Positions 18,468 to 26,986 of a stretch of 58,280 bases of DNA are shown piece by piece. Source of the DNA: Chlamydiota bacterium. GTDB taxonomy: Bacteria; Auribacterota; JACPWU01. Each line of letters begins with the position of its first letter. The stretch's first letter is position 1. The notes beneath the pieces were generated by a model. That model was not told where the DNA came from and made no database searches. It saw nothing but the letters and a program-made list of their open reading frames with translations. Made by a program: the position numbers and the translations under genes. The DNA lies in NCBI GenBank assembly GCA_016178055.1, contig JACOUC010000009.1, positions 1 through 58,280 on the forward strand. Direction: 5' to 3'.

Positions 18468-20107
18468 AAATGCACTGGATCGTCTTTGGAGACATGTATT
18501 TAAAGTCATTTAAAAATTGGCTTTGGGAAAGAAGGAAAATTTCTCTTCGTGAATGGGTGATTATTGTCTTCCTTCTAGGTTACTGGGTTGTGGGCTTCGA
18601 ATTTTTTCTTTGGTCCTTTAAGTTTATCGGTTCTTTCCCAGTGGTGGGCGATCTTCTTTTAGAACGACTTTGGCATTTTTTCTTTTTTGCTCTAGGAATG
18701 ATGCTGATTTTTTCGAATGCGATTGTGTCTTACACGGTTCAGTATCAATCGCCAGAGACCTCGTTTTTATTTAGTCTTCCACTTTCCACCAGATTTATCT
18801 TTTATAAGCAACTCATCGAAGGAACCATTTGGAGTTCCTGGGGATTTCTTTTTTTAGCTTTTCCTCTGATTCTGGCCTTTGGAATCGTTTTTCAAAGCTC
18901 TTTCGTTTACTATCTTGCTGCCCCTGTCTTGGTCATTTTTTTTGTCTTGATTGTTTCCTTTTTAGGATCTTTTTTAACCCATTTTTTCTTAAAATTGAAC
19001 CGGGGGAAAAATACGGTCGCAGCCGTTCTTTTATTTCTCTTAGGTGTTTTAGTGTATTTGTTGAGATTTCCTTCCGAACTTAAACAGGATTCTGATGTTT
19101 ATATTCTCGACTTTTTGAAAAAATTTTTGGAGGGTCTTTCTTTTTCAATGTCACCTTATCTTCCCAGTACTTGGCTTGCCAAGGGTCTTTTAAGTATTTC
19201 ATTTTCCAAATGGAGAGTCAGCCTCTTTTCTGCAGGGCTGATGATAAGCACCCTTCTTTTGCTGGCGGATCTGGCTTATTTTATTTCTGGGAAATATTAT
19301 TTTCCCGTTTGGGAAAAAAATCAAGGCGGGGCCGTTGGCAAACATAGAACTTTTTTTTGGAAGGTGTCCAGTCGGTTTAAAATTCCGACCCTGATTCAGA
19401 AGGATATGCTTTGCTTAATCAGAGACCCGAGTCAGTGGATTCAACTGGGGCTGATGGGAGCAATGGGGATTTTTTATATCACGAATTTAAAAAATGTTAA
19501 AACTTATGTCGAGAATGCTCAATGGGAAAATATGATTTTTTTTATGAATCTTGCCGCTATTAGCCTTATTCTCGCAACGCTCTCGCTTCGCTTTGTTTTT
19601 CCTCAGTGGAGTTTGGAATGGAGGAGAAGCTGGATTATTGGGATGGCTCCAAGAAACTTAAAAGAAATTTTAAGAACCAAATTTTTATTTCCCTATTTTG
19701 CTTTCTTGATTTTGGGAGAGGCGGCAAGTCTCATTTCAAATCTCGTGTTAGGTTCTTCTCTTTTAAGGATCCTTCTTTCTTTTTGGATGTTGGGAGTGAT
19801 ATCATTTGTAATGATCAGTTTATCGCTGAGCCTAGGAGTTCTTTATCCCAATTTTAAGAGTGATCACCCTTCACAAATTATGTCCGGTTTAGGAGGAATT
19901 CTTAATTTGGTTTTTTCGATTGTATATTTGAGTGTTCTTTTGACTGTTTTGAGTTTTCCATTTCATCTGGCCTTCTTGGGAAAAATTCATTCGAACAGGA
20001 TTTTGATCTTTTGGGTAGGAGGGGTCGTTCTTTTTGAAACCCTTTTCTCTCTGAGTCTATCTTTGGGCCTTCTAAAAATAGCGGAAAGGAGACCATGTCT
20101 CGGATAA
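18464..20107 (+). CDS. ABC-2-like exporter permease
   Basis: This 547-residue permease has about twelve hydrophobic helices in two halves and a polar central stretch (around 280-330). It resembles large ABC exporter permeases paired with a single ATPase. The TTG start overlaps the ATPase stop (TTGA); an ATG at 18470 two codons later is an alternative. Its stop overlaps the next gene by 13 bases. Together with the ATPase it could form a complete exporter. Confidence 0.85.
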   Translation: MKMHWIVFGDMYLKSFKNWLWERRKISLREWVIIVFLLGYWVVGFEFFLWSFKFIGSFPVVGDLLLERLWHFFFFALGMMLIFSNAIVSYTVQYQSPETSFLFSLPLSTRFIFYKQLIEGTIWSSWGFLFLAFPLILAFGIVFQSSFVYYLAAPVLVIFFVLIVSFLGSFLTHFFLKLNRGKNTVAAVLLFLLGVLVYLLRFPSELKQDSDVYILDFLKKFLEGLSFSMSPYLPSTWLAKGLLSISFSKWRVSLFSAGLMISTLLLLADLAYFISGKYYFPVWEKNQGGAVGKHRTFFWKVSSRFKIPTLIQKDMLCLIRDPSQWIQLGLMGAMGIFYITNLKNVKTYVENAQWENMIFFMNLAAISLILATLSLRFVFPQWSLEWRRSWIIGMAPRNLKEILRTKFLFPYFAFLILGEAASLISNLVLGSSLLRILLSFWMLGVISFVMISLSLSLGVLYPNFKSDHPSQIMSGLGGILNLVFSIVYLSVLLTVLSFPFHLAFLGKIHSNRILIFWVGGVVLFETLFSLSLSLGLLKIAERRPCLG

Positions 20108-20643
20108 GTTTTAAAAATTTGATAGGAATATTAGAGATTGATTTTGAGGATAATCGCATCAATCGCATTCGAATTTTGCCCATCACTTCTTCGTTGTCAA
20201 AAAAGATGAATAGTTCTGCAACACTGACTCCGATCATTCAAAAAATACAGGATTATTTTCAAGGCAAGAAAGTTGACTTTCAAAACATTCCACTTTTGTT
20301 TCATGGGGTTACCCCACCACCTATTGCTGACCTTTCGGGTCAATCCGATGAAGTCGGATCGGTTTCTGGTGGTATGAAAGGTGGTGGGGTAACCCCTCTT
20401 CAAAAAGAAATTTTGGAGAGGGTAAGAAAAATTCCTTATGGAATGACAAAATCTTATGGGGAGATTGCGAAAGAATTTGGAAATAGAAATCTTGCTCGGG
20501 CTGTAGGACAGGCTTGTAAGGCAAATCCATTTCCCATTCTTGTTCCGTGCCATCGGGTGATTCAAAAGGGTGGAGGACTCGGCGGGTATTCTCAGGGGCT
20601 TGAAATCAAGAAAAAGTTGCTTGAAATGGAGAGGGGAAAATAA
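20095..20643 (+). CDS. ogt: Methylated-DNA-protein-cysteine methyltransferase with palindrome insertion
   Basis: This 182-residue Ogt-type suicide repair enzyme has active-site PCHRV (C152) and the winged-helix region IPYGMTKSYGEIA. It removes methyl groups from O6-methylguanine. Residues 71-99 (starting GVTPPPIADL) do not belong to the family. They are encoded by a 92-bp palindrome that sits in frame at the boundary between the N-terminal and catalytic domains, where a flexible linker could be tolerated. The start overlaps the permease gene. Confidence 0.9.
   Translation: MSRISFKNLIGILEIDFEDNRINRIRILPITSSLSKKMNSSATLTPIIQKIQDYFQGKKVDFQNIPLLFHGVTPPPIADLSGQSDEVGSVSGGMKGGGVTPLQKEILERVRKIPYGMTKSYGEIAKEFGNRNLARAVGQACKANPFPILVPCHRVIQKGGGLGGYSQGLEIKKKLLEMERGK
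20305..20396. repeat. Cloverleaf palindrome inserted inside ogt
   Basis: An 18-bp perfect outer stem, GGGGTTACCCCACCACCT (20305-20322) with its complement at 20379-20396, encloses two small hairpins (TGACC/GGTCA and ATCCGA/TCGGAT). The frame is kept open through the element. Its outer arm CCCACCACCT recurs at 38309 upstream of radC. Confidence 0.9.
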
Positions 20644-20658
20644 TCGTGTAATAGTTTA

Positions 20659-21025
20659 AGGGCGCCATGAAGGCGTTGTTATCTAACAGGTGAAAGTCCT
20701 GTCCGAGGAAAGGCGACGCATCTCGGTAGCTACGGAAGCAGATTACACAGGCAACTGGGTGGTCTGAAGCCTTCCGGACAAGGGTCGCAAGACAAGGCAA
20801 TCTCGAAATCCACAGGCCGCAACAAGAATAAACCCTGAGCAAGCTCCGAAAGACTGTTGCGGAAGCTGATCTTCTCTAAACATGGAGAAAGCCGCCACAA
20901 CCAGGCATGCAGGAAAAGGTCGAGGAAGAACCTGGTTGTTCCGCCGGGGTAGTGGGGTCAGCATGTGGAGAAAGAGAACAGGGCAACACGGGAGATCCAC
21001 AGAATTGGGGCTAGGGGGGACCAGC
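20659..21025 (+). mobile_element. 5' fragment of a group II intron (RNA domains only)
   Basis: The segment contains stretches typical of bacterial group II intron 5' regions: AACAGGTGAAAGTCCTGTCC, then CTCGGTAGCTACGGAAGCAG, AACAAGAATAAACCCTGAGC, CTCCGAAAGACTGTTGCGGA and finally AACACGGGAGATCC, which normally precedes the intron-encoded reverse transcriptase. The start resembles the GUGCGCC 5' splice boundary (here GGGCGCC). No reverse transcriptase and no domain V follow, so it is a truncated, inactive copy. It lies 15 bases after the ogt stop. The 3' limit is approximate. Confidence 0.8.
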
Positions 21026-21123
21026 TAAACTATTACTTTTTAATAGACATTTACCTCACCTTGGATTATCCTAAAAGTAGGAAAGTAGGAATTCCAACTT
21101 TTGTGGAAAGGAAGGGATGTGTT

Positions 21124-21396
21124 GTGTTGTCCAAAATATCAAGTAAGAATCAGGTTGTTATTCCAAAGGGAATCTGCGCTGTGTTTGGTCTTGTCAAAGG
21201 AGATGTTGTAGGCTTTAAGGTGTCTGGTAGGAAGATTATCATGGAACCTAAGGAGCTCATTCTGAGGGACAAATATCCTATCGAGGATTTGAGGGCTACA
21301 GGGCATGCCTTGGCGAAGGGAAAAGCCGGAAAGGAAATGGCTTTTAAAAGTGGCCGAGAGATGGTTGATTTCTTTAAGAAAAGAATCAAGAAATGA
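21124..21396 (+). CDS. AbrB-family antitoxin-like DNA-binding protein
   Basis: From a GTG at 21124, preceded by a GGAAAGGAAGGG site, the protein has 90 residues. It has a SpoVT-AbrB domain, KISSKNQVVIPKGICAVFGL, then a basic helical tail. The frame runs open back into the intron fragment, but that part is not coding-like. It closely resembles the AbrB antitoxin at 52 kb (KISSKNQLTLPKDI). The expected toxin is missing: only a 30-codon ORF follows with a four-base overlap. Confidence 0.8.
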   Translation: MLSKISSKNQVVIPKGICAVFGLVKGDVVGFKVSGRKIIMEPKELILRDKYPIEDLRATGHALAKGKAGKEMAFKSGREMVDFFKKRIKK

Positions 21397-21485
21397 ACTA
21401 TATTGTCCAGCCTCAAAAGATTAAGGGCGATCAGTTTGTAATGGGGGATGGGATTATTCAGAAAGGACAGAACTTAAAACGCTAA
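21393..21485 (+). CDS. 30-residue ORF after AbrB, probably a truncated partner
   Basis: ATG at 21393 overlaps the AbrB stop (ATGA), as toxin genes often do. The 30 residues (MNYIVQPQKIKGDQ...) end at 21485 and overlap the end of the opposing MazF gene by four bases. It may be the start of a longer gene cut off when the MazF module arrived. No family is recognised. Confidence 0.4.
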   Translation: MNYIVQPQKIKGDQFVMGDGIIQKGQNLKR

Positions 21486-21829
21486 AGTCCTAGCAAAATT
21501 TGGAGTCGGTCCTGTATGGCTGACAGAGTTTTGGAAGAAACAGATCCTGTGCACTTCACAAGACGGTCTTTGGAGATTGAACGCATGTCTTCACATTTAA
21601 CAAAGCTTCTTTTCTTTAAGCCGCCTTCAGGGGGTGTGATTGGAACGTGTAGGGGGATGCCTTTTTCTTTCGAGCTGATGGGCAAAGCGATTACGAGTCC
21701 TGCAGGACCACGATTAAAGGGGTTGACAGAAACAATGAGGCAAGGACGTATTCCAGATTGCTCGTGTCCTCGAGTGGGATTTAAATCCACAAACCATATC
21801 TCTCCACGAGAAGGTTCTAGACGCATCAT
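21482..21829 (-). CDS. MazF/PemK-family endoribonuclease toxin
   Basis: This 115-residue protein has the PemK/MazF hallmarks: RGEIWFVDLNPTRGHEQSG, then RPCLIVS and a VKCEDMRSISKDRL segment. Such toxins cut mRNA at short sequences. Two adjacent ATG codons (21829, 21826) can start it, and the upstream antitoxin gene stops 2 bases before, so the pair forms one operon. Confidence 0.93.
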   Translation of the reverse strand: MMRLEPSRGEIWFVDLNPTRGHEQSGIRPCLIVSVNPFNRGPAGLVIALPISSKEKGIPLHVPITPPEGGLKKRSFVKCEDMRSISKDRLVKCTGSVSSKTLSAIQDRLQILLGL

Positions 21830-21831
21830 GA

Positions 21832-22074
21832 TTAAGCCTCGATGTCATCGAAAAGTGAGATGTCCCAGCTCTCTCTTTCTTTTAACTCGTTCTTCCAGAG
21901 CTTGGGGTCCTTTCTTAGGGCTGTATAGGCCTTGTTGGTTTCATGAAAGAATATCTGTCGACGATAGCCCTCAATCGCTTCGTCAAGGATCTCCTGCATG
22001 GATTTTTCAACCTGGGCGGAGAGTAGGTGAAGAATGTGACTGGTATGACGACTGATCCTGATTGTAGTAGACAT
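21832..22074 (-). CDS. Ribbon-helix-helix-type antitoxin for the MazF toxin
   Basis: From the ATG at 22074, which has AAGGAG 7 bases upstream, the protein has 80 residues. The N-terminus (STTIRISRHTSHILHLLSAQ) looks like a ribbon-helix-helix DNA-binding region, and the acidic C-terminus (LFDDIEA) would bind the toxin. Antitoxin-first order and tight spacing are typical. Confidence 0.82.
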   Translation of the reverse strand: MSTTIRISRHTSHILHLLSAQVEKSMQEILDEAIEGYRRQIFFHETNKAYTALRKDPKLWKNELKERESWDISLFDDIEA

Positions 22075-22098
22075 ATACGTAACTCCTTTATCTACTCT

Positions 22099-22127
22099 AT
22101 AGTATCCAATTTTGTATATCAACGCAA
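22099..22127 (-). promoter_or_regulatory. Promoter of the MazF-type toxin-antitoxin operon
   Basis: On the minus strand TTGCGT (22127-22122), 17 bp, TACTAT (22104-22099). The -10 lies 25 bases before the antitoxin ATG and overlaps a short palindromic TACTCTATAGTA stretch that may be the operator. Confidence 0.45.
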
Positions 22128-22147
22128 CTAAAAAGAGGTTAAAATGA

Positions 22148-22543
22148 ACTACAAGCCGTTTCCGATTCTATTCGTGTTTAATTGTTCAAGTGCTGCTGAA
22201 TATTCTCATCAATTCGGCTCAGGCCATTCAAGATGGAATGGAGGGAAAAATTGAAATAGTGATAGAAAAAGACCCTGTCCCTCTAAAAAACCGTGAAGGC
22301 AAAGACACCCTCTATCTGAGACTGATTCTCAAAGATAATGGACCCGGGATAGAAAAGAAAATTTTGGGAAAAATCTTTGACCCGTTCGTGACGACTCACA
22401 ACACGGTGAACATAGATCGTCGCCCTGGTCTTGGACTCTTCATTAGCCAGATGATTATCGAGGGACATCATGGGTATATCCATGTGGAATCGACCGTGGG
22501 GCAAGGGACAACAGTGGTGATCGATTTACCCATAACTCGTTAG
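22148..22543 (+). pseudogene. Histidine kinase, C-terminal ATPase fragment only
   Basis: The frame is open from 22148. It begins at the N box (VQVLLNILINSAQAIQDG) and contains DNGPGI, FDPFVTT and PGLGLFISQMI boxes up to a normal C-terminus. The sensor, dimerisation helix and phospho-histidine are absent, so it cannot be a working kinase. It looks like the 3' remnant of a gene whose 5' part was lost when the intron and toxin-antitoxin island formed. Confidence 0.85.
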
Positions 22544-22556
22544 GAAGGAGTTTGCC

Positions 22557-24041
22557 ATGTCTGATCAAAATTTCTACAATTTTATCGATGGCCAATGGAT
22601 GGGGGCCCAGTCGGGTAAAACCTTTAAAAATATTAATCCAGCCAATCGTGATGAGGTCGTAGGCATTTTCCCTTTATCTGATTCAGTTGATGTGGACCAG
22701 TCCGTTCAAAGCGCCGCATGTGCACTCGAGGAATGGCGTAAAGTTCCTCCTCCTAAGAAAGGGGAGATTCTATTTAGAGCGGGGGAAATTTTAGAGCGAC
22801 GTAAAGAAGAACTCGCCCAACTCATGACACGTGAAATGGGTAAGGTCTTAAGAGAGACTCGGGGGGATGTTCAGGAGGCCATTGATATGGCTTTTTATAT
22901 GGCCGGTGAAGGACGTCGTCTTTTTGGACAGACGGTTCCTTCAGAGCTTTCTAATAAATTTTGCATGACTCTTCGTGACCCGATGGGGGTTTGTGGACTC
23001 ATCACGCCGTGGAATTTTCCCATGGCGATTCCTTCATGGAAAATCTTTCCTGCTCTCATTTGTGGAAACACAGTGATTTTAAAGCCAGCCAGTGATACCC
23101 CAGCCAGTGCGACCCGCCTGGTTGAAATTTTACTGGAGGCGGGTCTTCCTTCTTCAGTGATACAGCTTGTTCATGGAAGAGGTATTTCGGTTGGAAATGC
23201 TCTTGTACAGCACCCTGCAATCGATCTTGTTTCCTTTACAGGTTCATCTGAAGTGGGAAGGGAAATAGGGGTTCTTTGTGCGCAAAACCATAAAAAAGTT
23301 TGTTTAGAAATGGGTGGGAAAAATGCACAACTTGTTTTAGAAGATGCAAATATGGATTTGGCTTTGGAGGGAGTGCTATGGGGAGCTTTCGGAACGAGTG
23401 GACAGAGGTGCACCGCAACTTCTCGACTGATTCTTCAAAAATCAATCGCAGGTGAATTCTTAGAGCAATTGCTTATCAAAGTTAAAAAAATTAAGATTGG
23501 CAATGGTTTGGATTTAGATTCTCAAATGGGTCCTTTGATTAATGATCATCAACTTGAAAAGGTATTTCAATATATCAAGATTGCCGAAGATGAAGGAGCT
23601 GAGCTTTGTGCCGGAGGGAAGCCCTATCTAGAGGGTGCATGTTCAAAAGGTTATTTTTTTACACCGACGATTTTTACCCAGGTGAAACCCAAAATGCGAA
23701 TTGCTCAAGAGGAAGTTTTTGGTCCTGTACTGGCCGTGATAGAAGCAAGTGGTTTTGAGGAAGCTATTGAAATTGCGAATGGGACTTCTTATGGTCTTTC
23801 CGTCTCTCTTTACACTCAAAATGTTCATCGGGCTTTTCATGCCATTCGTGATTTTAAATCGGGGATTGTCTATATCAATGCCCCTACCATTGGGGCTGAA
23901 GTTCAGCTTCCATTTGGGGGAATCAGGCATTCAGGAAATGGGCATAGGGAAGCGGGGACAAGCGCATTGGATATTTTTTCGCAGTGGAAAACGGTTTTTG
24001 TTGACTACAGCGGTAAATTCCAAAGAGCTCAAATAGATTGA
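22557..24041 (+). CDS. NAD(P)-dependent aldehyde dehydrogenase
   Basis: This 494-residue aldehyde dehydrogenase has the cofactor segment TPWNFPMAIPSWK, FTGSSEVG, the general base in EMGGKN and the catalytic cysteine in GTSGQRCT. It oxidises aldehydes to acids. The KNAQLVLEDANMDLA and SGQRCTATSR context resembles the succinate-semialdehyde/aminoadipate-semialdehyde branch, but the substrate is not determined. An AGGAG precedes the ATG. It ends exactly next to the converging HNH gene. Confidence 0.93.
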   Translation: MSDQNFYNFIDGQWMGAQSGKTFKNINPANRDEVVGIFPLSDSVDVDQSVQSAACALEEWRKVPPPKKGEILFRAGEILERRKEELAQLMTREMGKVLRETRGDVQEAIDMAFYMAGEGRRLFGQTVPSELSNKFCMTLRDPMGVCGLITPWNFPMAIPSWKIFPALICGNTVILKPASDTPASATRLVEILLEAGLPSSVIQLVHGRGISVGNALVQHPAIDLVSFTGSSEVGREIGVLCAQNHKKVCLEMGGKNAQLVLEDANMDLALEGVLWGAFGTSGQRCTATSRLILQKSIAGEFLEQLLIKVKKIKIGNGLDLDSQMGPLINDHQLEKVFQYIKIAEDEGAELCAGGKPYLEGACSKGYFFTPTIFTQVKPKMRIAQEEVFGPVLAVIEASGFEEAIEIANGTSYGLSVSLYTQNVHRAFHAIRDFKSGIVYINAPTIGAEVQLPFGGIRHSGNGHREAGTSALDIFSQWKTVFVDYSGKFQRAQID

Positions 24042-24449
24042 TCACACTTCTTCATCAAAATCTTTGCGCTTGTTGTCAAAATCCTCCAAATCTTCAATAT
24101 CAATATCTCCGAGCTCTTCCAGTTCGCTCTCAGATTCTCCATAATCTTCAGATTCTTCGCTTTCTTCTACAAAAGTATCTATCATTTTCTCAACATTGTT
24201 AAAATGTTTGAATTCAAAGGCATATTCATCAAGGGTATTGTTTTCCTTGTGAAGAAGTCGATGGTGTTTTTTACAAAGGGTATGAACGTTCTCAGCATTG
24301 GAGGATCCTCCATGGGATTTGGGTATCACATGATGGATATCCAGTTCATCGGTTGCAAATTCTTTCTTGCATTTCTGGCAGTGGTACGTATCGCGATGCA
24401 GGATTTTATCTCGGAATTTTTTGTAATTAACTTTTTCGAAATCTTCCAT
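24042..24449 (-). CDS. HNH endonuclease with acidic tail
   Basis: This 135-residue protein has an HNH domain: a zinc ribbon (CQKCKKEF plus a second cysteine in LCKKHH) and the catalytic DIHHVIPKSHGGSSNAENV. The last 45 residues are extremely acidic (SEESEDYGESESELEELG). The tail could mimic DNA or serve inhibition or partner binding. It has no adjacent methylase or phage gene, so the role is unknown. Confidence 0.88.
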   Translation of the reverse strand: MEDFEKVNYKKFRDKILHRDTYHCQKCKKEFATDELDIHHVIPKSHGGSSNAENVHTLCKKHHRLLHKENNTLDEYAFEFKHFNNVEKMIDTFVEESEESEDYGESESELEELGDIDIEDLEDFDNKRKDFDEEV

Positions 24450-24579
24450 ATTCCACCTCTGAAGTGTAAGGATTGTAAATAAGTGCTATCCACTGTAAAT
24501 AAATTTTTATTTAAAAGCTTGATCCCTATGAACAAATCAAATATATTGCCGGAATCAAAAAACATCTTTGAGGTTGAGC

Positions 24580-24741
24580 ATGAAATCCATTCAAGGGCGA
24601 CAAAATAAGATCATTTCAACCGTTTCTTGGCCCCATCGCCATGCTCAAAAAGCCTTAACGACAAAGATGAAAAAACCTTTAGGGAGAAAATATACTTCAA
24701 TTCTTCAACAAGGCAAGCAAAAATTAAAAAATCTTTCATGA
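24580..24741 (+). CDS. Short basic protein upstream of holA
   Basis: A 53-residue ORF, strongly basic (MKSIQGRQNKIISTVSWPHR...), whose stop overlaps the holA ATG (ATGA). The four-base overlap suggests that it is translated. No family is recognised; it does not look like ribosomal protein S20 despite the location next to holA. Confidence 0.45.
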   Translation: MKSIQGRQNKIISTVSWPHRHAQKALTTKMKKPLGRKYTSILQQGKQKLKNLS

Positions 24742-25802
24742 CTCCTCAAAAAAAGAAACGAAGCTCAATTTTATTTCTGTTAGGTTCAGATGAGTTTCTG
24801 CTTGAAAAAAGGGCTGTTCAATTGCTTGAGATTGAAACCCTTCGTCTCACCAATCCCTCAGTAGAAATTTTTGAAAGTGCAGAATCTATCTTAGAGGAAG
24901 TGATCGAGAGTTGTCTCACCCCCCCTCTTTTCACAAAAGAAAAATACATTTGGGTCAGAAACTTAAAAGTTCTTGAGAAGGCCCATGCTCAGGATGAGGT
25001 AAAATTTCTATCATTTCTTAAACAAGAAATGCCTTCTCAAAACACTTTAGTTTTAACTCACACCAAGGTGGATCAGAGGAGAAAAATTATTTTAGAGTTA
25101 AAGAAGGTCGCCCAGGTTGAAGTGATAGAAACACAGGAACAAGGTGTTCGAGAGCAAGTTCAAGGGATGCTTAAGGCCTCTCAAAAGAGAATGGCCCCTC
25201 AAGTCTATGATCTTTTTGTCGAGTGGACGGGTCATGATCCACTGGCTTCTAGAGCCGAACTGGAAAAGGTGATCACTTATGTCGGGCCTTCAAGAGAGGT
25301 GATTGAGGAAGACGATCTTTGGGCGGTCGTTTCTTCAAACAAAGAAGAACCGTTTTTTAAATTTGTTGATGAACTTTTAACAAGAAAAATAGATGCCCCC
25401 CTTAAAGTTCTTCATCAATTGATGCGACAGGAGGAAAGCGGTATTGGACTGGTGACCCATTTTATCAATAGCTTAAGGATGCTGATTCAAGTTCGATCTT
25501 TAATTGAAGAAGGCTATTGGAAGGAAGGGAGTACCCTATCCTATTATGATAAGCAGAAAATTCAACAATGGGTGAACGGACTTCCTCCAGAAGTAAGCGG
25601 TGCCTTTCCTAAGGAGTCCAATCTTCTTCGCCAACACCCTTATCGCCTCTATCTTTTATTGCAGCAAAGTTCAAATTTTACGATTTCTGAACTCAAAAGC
25701 CTTTTTTTAAGTGCGTGTCAGGCTTATTGGGAATTGGTCAATTCAAAACCGGTTGAAAAGGTGTTAGAAAAATTAGTTTTTAAAACGGTGAATGGAACTT
25801 AG
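24738..25802 (+). CDS. holA: DNA polymerase III subunit delta
   Basis: From the ATG at 24738 the protein has 354 residues, the usual size for delta. It has the N-terminal FLLGSDEFLLEKR, ending in the helical clamp-loader collar. Delta opens the sliding clamp during loading. The longer frame upstream (to 24627) is rejected because it overlaps the short basic ORF and is not family-like. The next gene starts 2 bases after the stop. Confidence 0.9.
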   Translation: MTPQKKKRSSILFLLGSDEFLLEKRAVQLLEIETLRLTNPSVEIFESAESILEEVIESCLTPPLFTKEKYIWVRNLKVLEKAHAQDEVKFLSFLKQEMPSQNTLVLTHTKVDQRRKIILELKKVAQVEVIETQEQGVREQVQGMLKASQKRMAPQVYDLFVEWTGHDPLASRAELEKVITYVGPSREVIEEDDLWAVVSSNKEEPFFKFVDELLTRKIDAPLKVLHQLMRQEESGIGLVTHFINSLRMLIQVRSLIEEGYWKEGSTLSYYDKQKIQQWVNGLPPEVSGAFPKESNLLRQHPYRLYLLLQQSSNFTISELKSLFLSACQAYWELVNSKPVEKVLEKLVFKTVNGT

Positions 25803-25804
25803 AA

Positions 25805-26986
25805 ATGGAAGCTTCTAAAAATCTCCTCATTAAAATGGAATGGGCACTGAATGCGTGCTTACTCGCTATTCCCATCGCCTTAACATTCTCACGTGCTTTA
25901 ATTGAAATCTTGTTTATCCTAGTTATCTTGGGCAGAGTTTTGATTGCCTATCTTAAAGAGGAGAAACTTTTTAGACGACATTCCCTTTTTGGGCCTCTTC
26001 TTTCTTTTGCTTGCGTCGGAATTCTTTCTTTAATTCACTGCGAATTTCTAATGAAGGGTTTCAAAGAATGGGTTAATTTGGCAGAGTACCTTCTCATCAC
26101 TTGCATTGCTTTTGAACAATTTTCCAGGGAAAAGCGGCTGATGTTTTTGTTGGTTCAAATTATTTTTTGGTCTTCTTTTGTGATTGCGCTGGATGGGCTT
26201 GTTCAATTTTATTTAGGGCATGATTTAATTCGAATGAAAGAGCCTCAAGTTTTTCAAAATGTTTTTCGATTGACGGCCTCATTCAATCATCCGAATAGCC
26301 TGGGAATCTATCTGGCGATGGTGATCCCAATTGTTTTGGCTGCATGTACTGAAAAATTTAAATGGATATATGTTGTTCTTTTAGGACTCCTCTTAGGAGT
26401 CCTGATTCTTACTTATTCTCGAGGGTCATGGCTGGCTCTGGCAATGGCCTGGATTCTTTATGCGCTGATTAAGGATAAAAGGCTTCTCATTCCGATGGTG
26501 ATTTTAGGAATTGTTTTGATTTATTTTCTCCCCGAAGTCCTTCTTCAAAGAATGAAAGATGTTTTTAATTTTAAAAATGTAACAACCCAAATGAGGTGGA
26601 CGACCTGGCATGAGGCCTTCAATCTTTATTTAAAGAAACCCTGGATGGGGTATGGATTAAAAAGCTTTTCTTTGGTTCTTAAGAAAGGATATGTGCATAA
26701 TTGCTTTTTACAAATTCTTGTTGAAATGGGTGTGGCAGGATTCATTTCTTTCATTTGGATTTTAGCTGTTTTCTTTAAGAAAACTTTATCATCAAAGAAC
26801 CCAAATTACGTTGTTGGCATAGGGTGTTCAGTTGTGGCTTTTACCCTCCATGCAGCCACCGACACAGATCTTTATTCGATTCCTATCGCAACCTTTTTTT
26901 GGTTTTTGCTAGGAGTAGGTATTAGCTCAAACCGAGAAAATATTTCTGATTTTTCCAAAGATAGTTCCCCATCGAAAAAATGGTAA
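25805..26986 (+). CDS. O-antigen ligase/polymerase family membrane protein
   Basis: This 393-residue protein has about eleven hydrophobic helices. The Wzy_C signature region includes LTASFNHPNSLGIYLAM, TYSRGSWLALAMAW and the periplasmic WTTWHEAFNLYLKKPWMGYG. Such enzymes join O-antigen or other polysaccharide to a lipid carrier. It directly follows holA. Its last 65 bases overlap the 3' end of pgsA on the other strand. Confidence 0.88.
   Translation: MEASKNLLIKMEWALNACLLAIPIALTFSRALIEILFILVILGRVLIAYLKEEKLFRRHSLFGPLLSFACVGILSLIHCEFLMKGFKEWVNLAEYLLITCIAFEQFSREKRLMFLLVQIIFWSSFVIALDGLVQFYLGHDLIRMKEPQVFQNVFRLTASFNHPNSLGIYLAMVIPIVLAACTEKFKWIYVVLLGLLLGVLILTYSRGSWLALAMAWILYALIKDKRLLIPMVILGIVLIYFLPEVLLQRMKDVFNFKNVTTQMRWTTWHEAFNLYLKKPWMGYGLKSFSLVLKKGYVHNCFLQILVEMGVAGFISFIWILAVFFKKTLSSKNPNYVVGIGCSVVAFTLHAATDTDLYSIPIATFFWFLLGVGISSNRENISDFSKDSSPSKKW

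Noticed and set aside
20743-21000. ORFs within the intron fragment
   Set aside because: The sequence is structured intron RNA; the ORFs on both strands show no protein family.
24580-24741. Ribosomal protein S20 next to holA
   Set aside because: The ORF is basic, but its sequence and length (53 residues) do not match S20.
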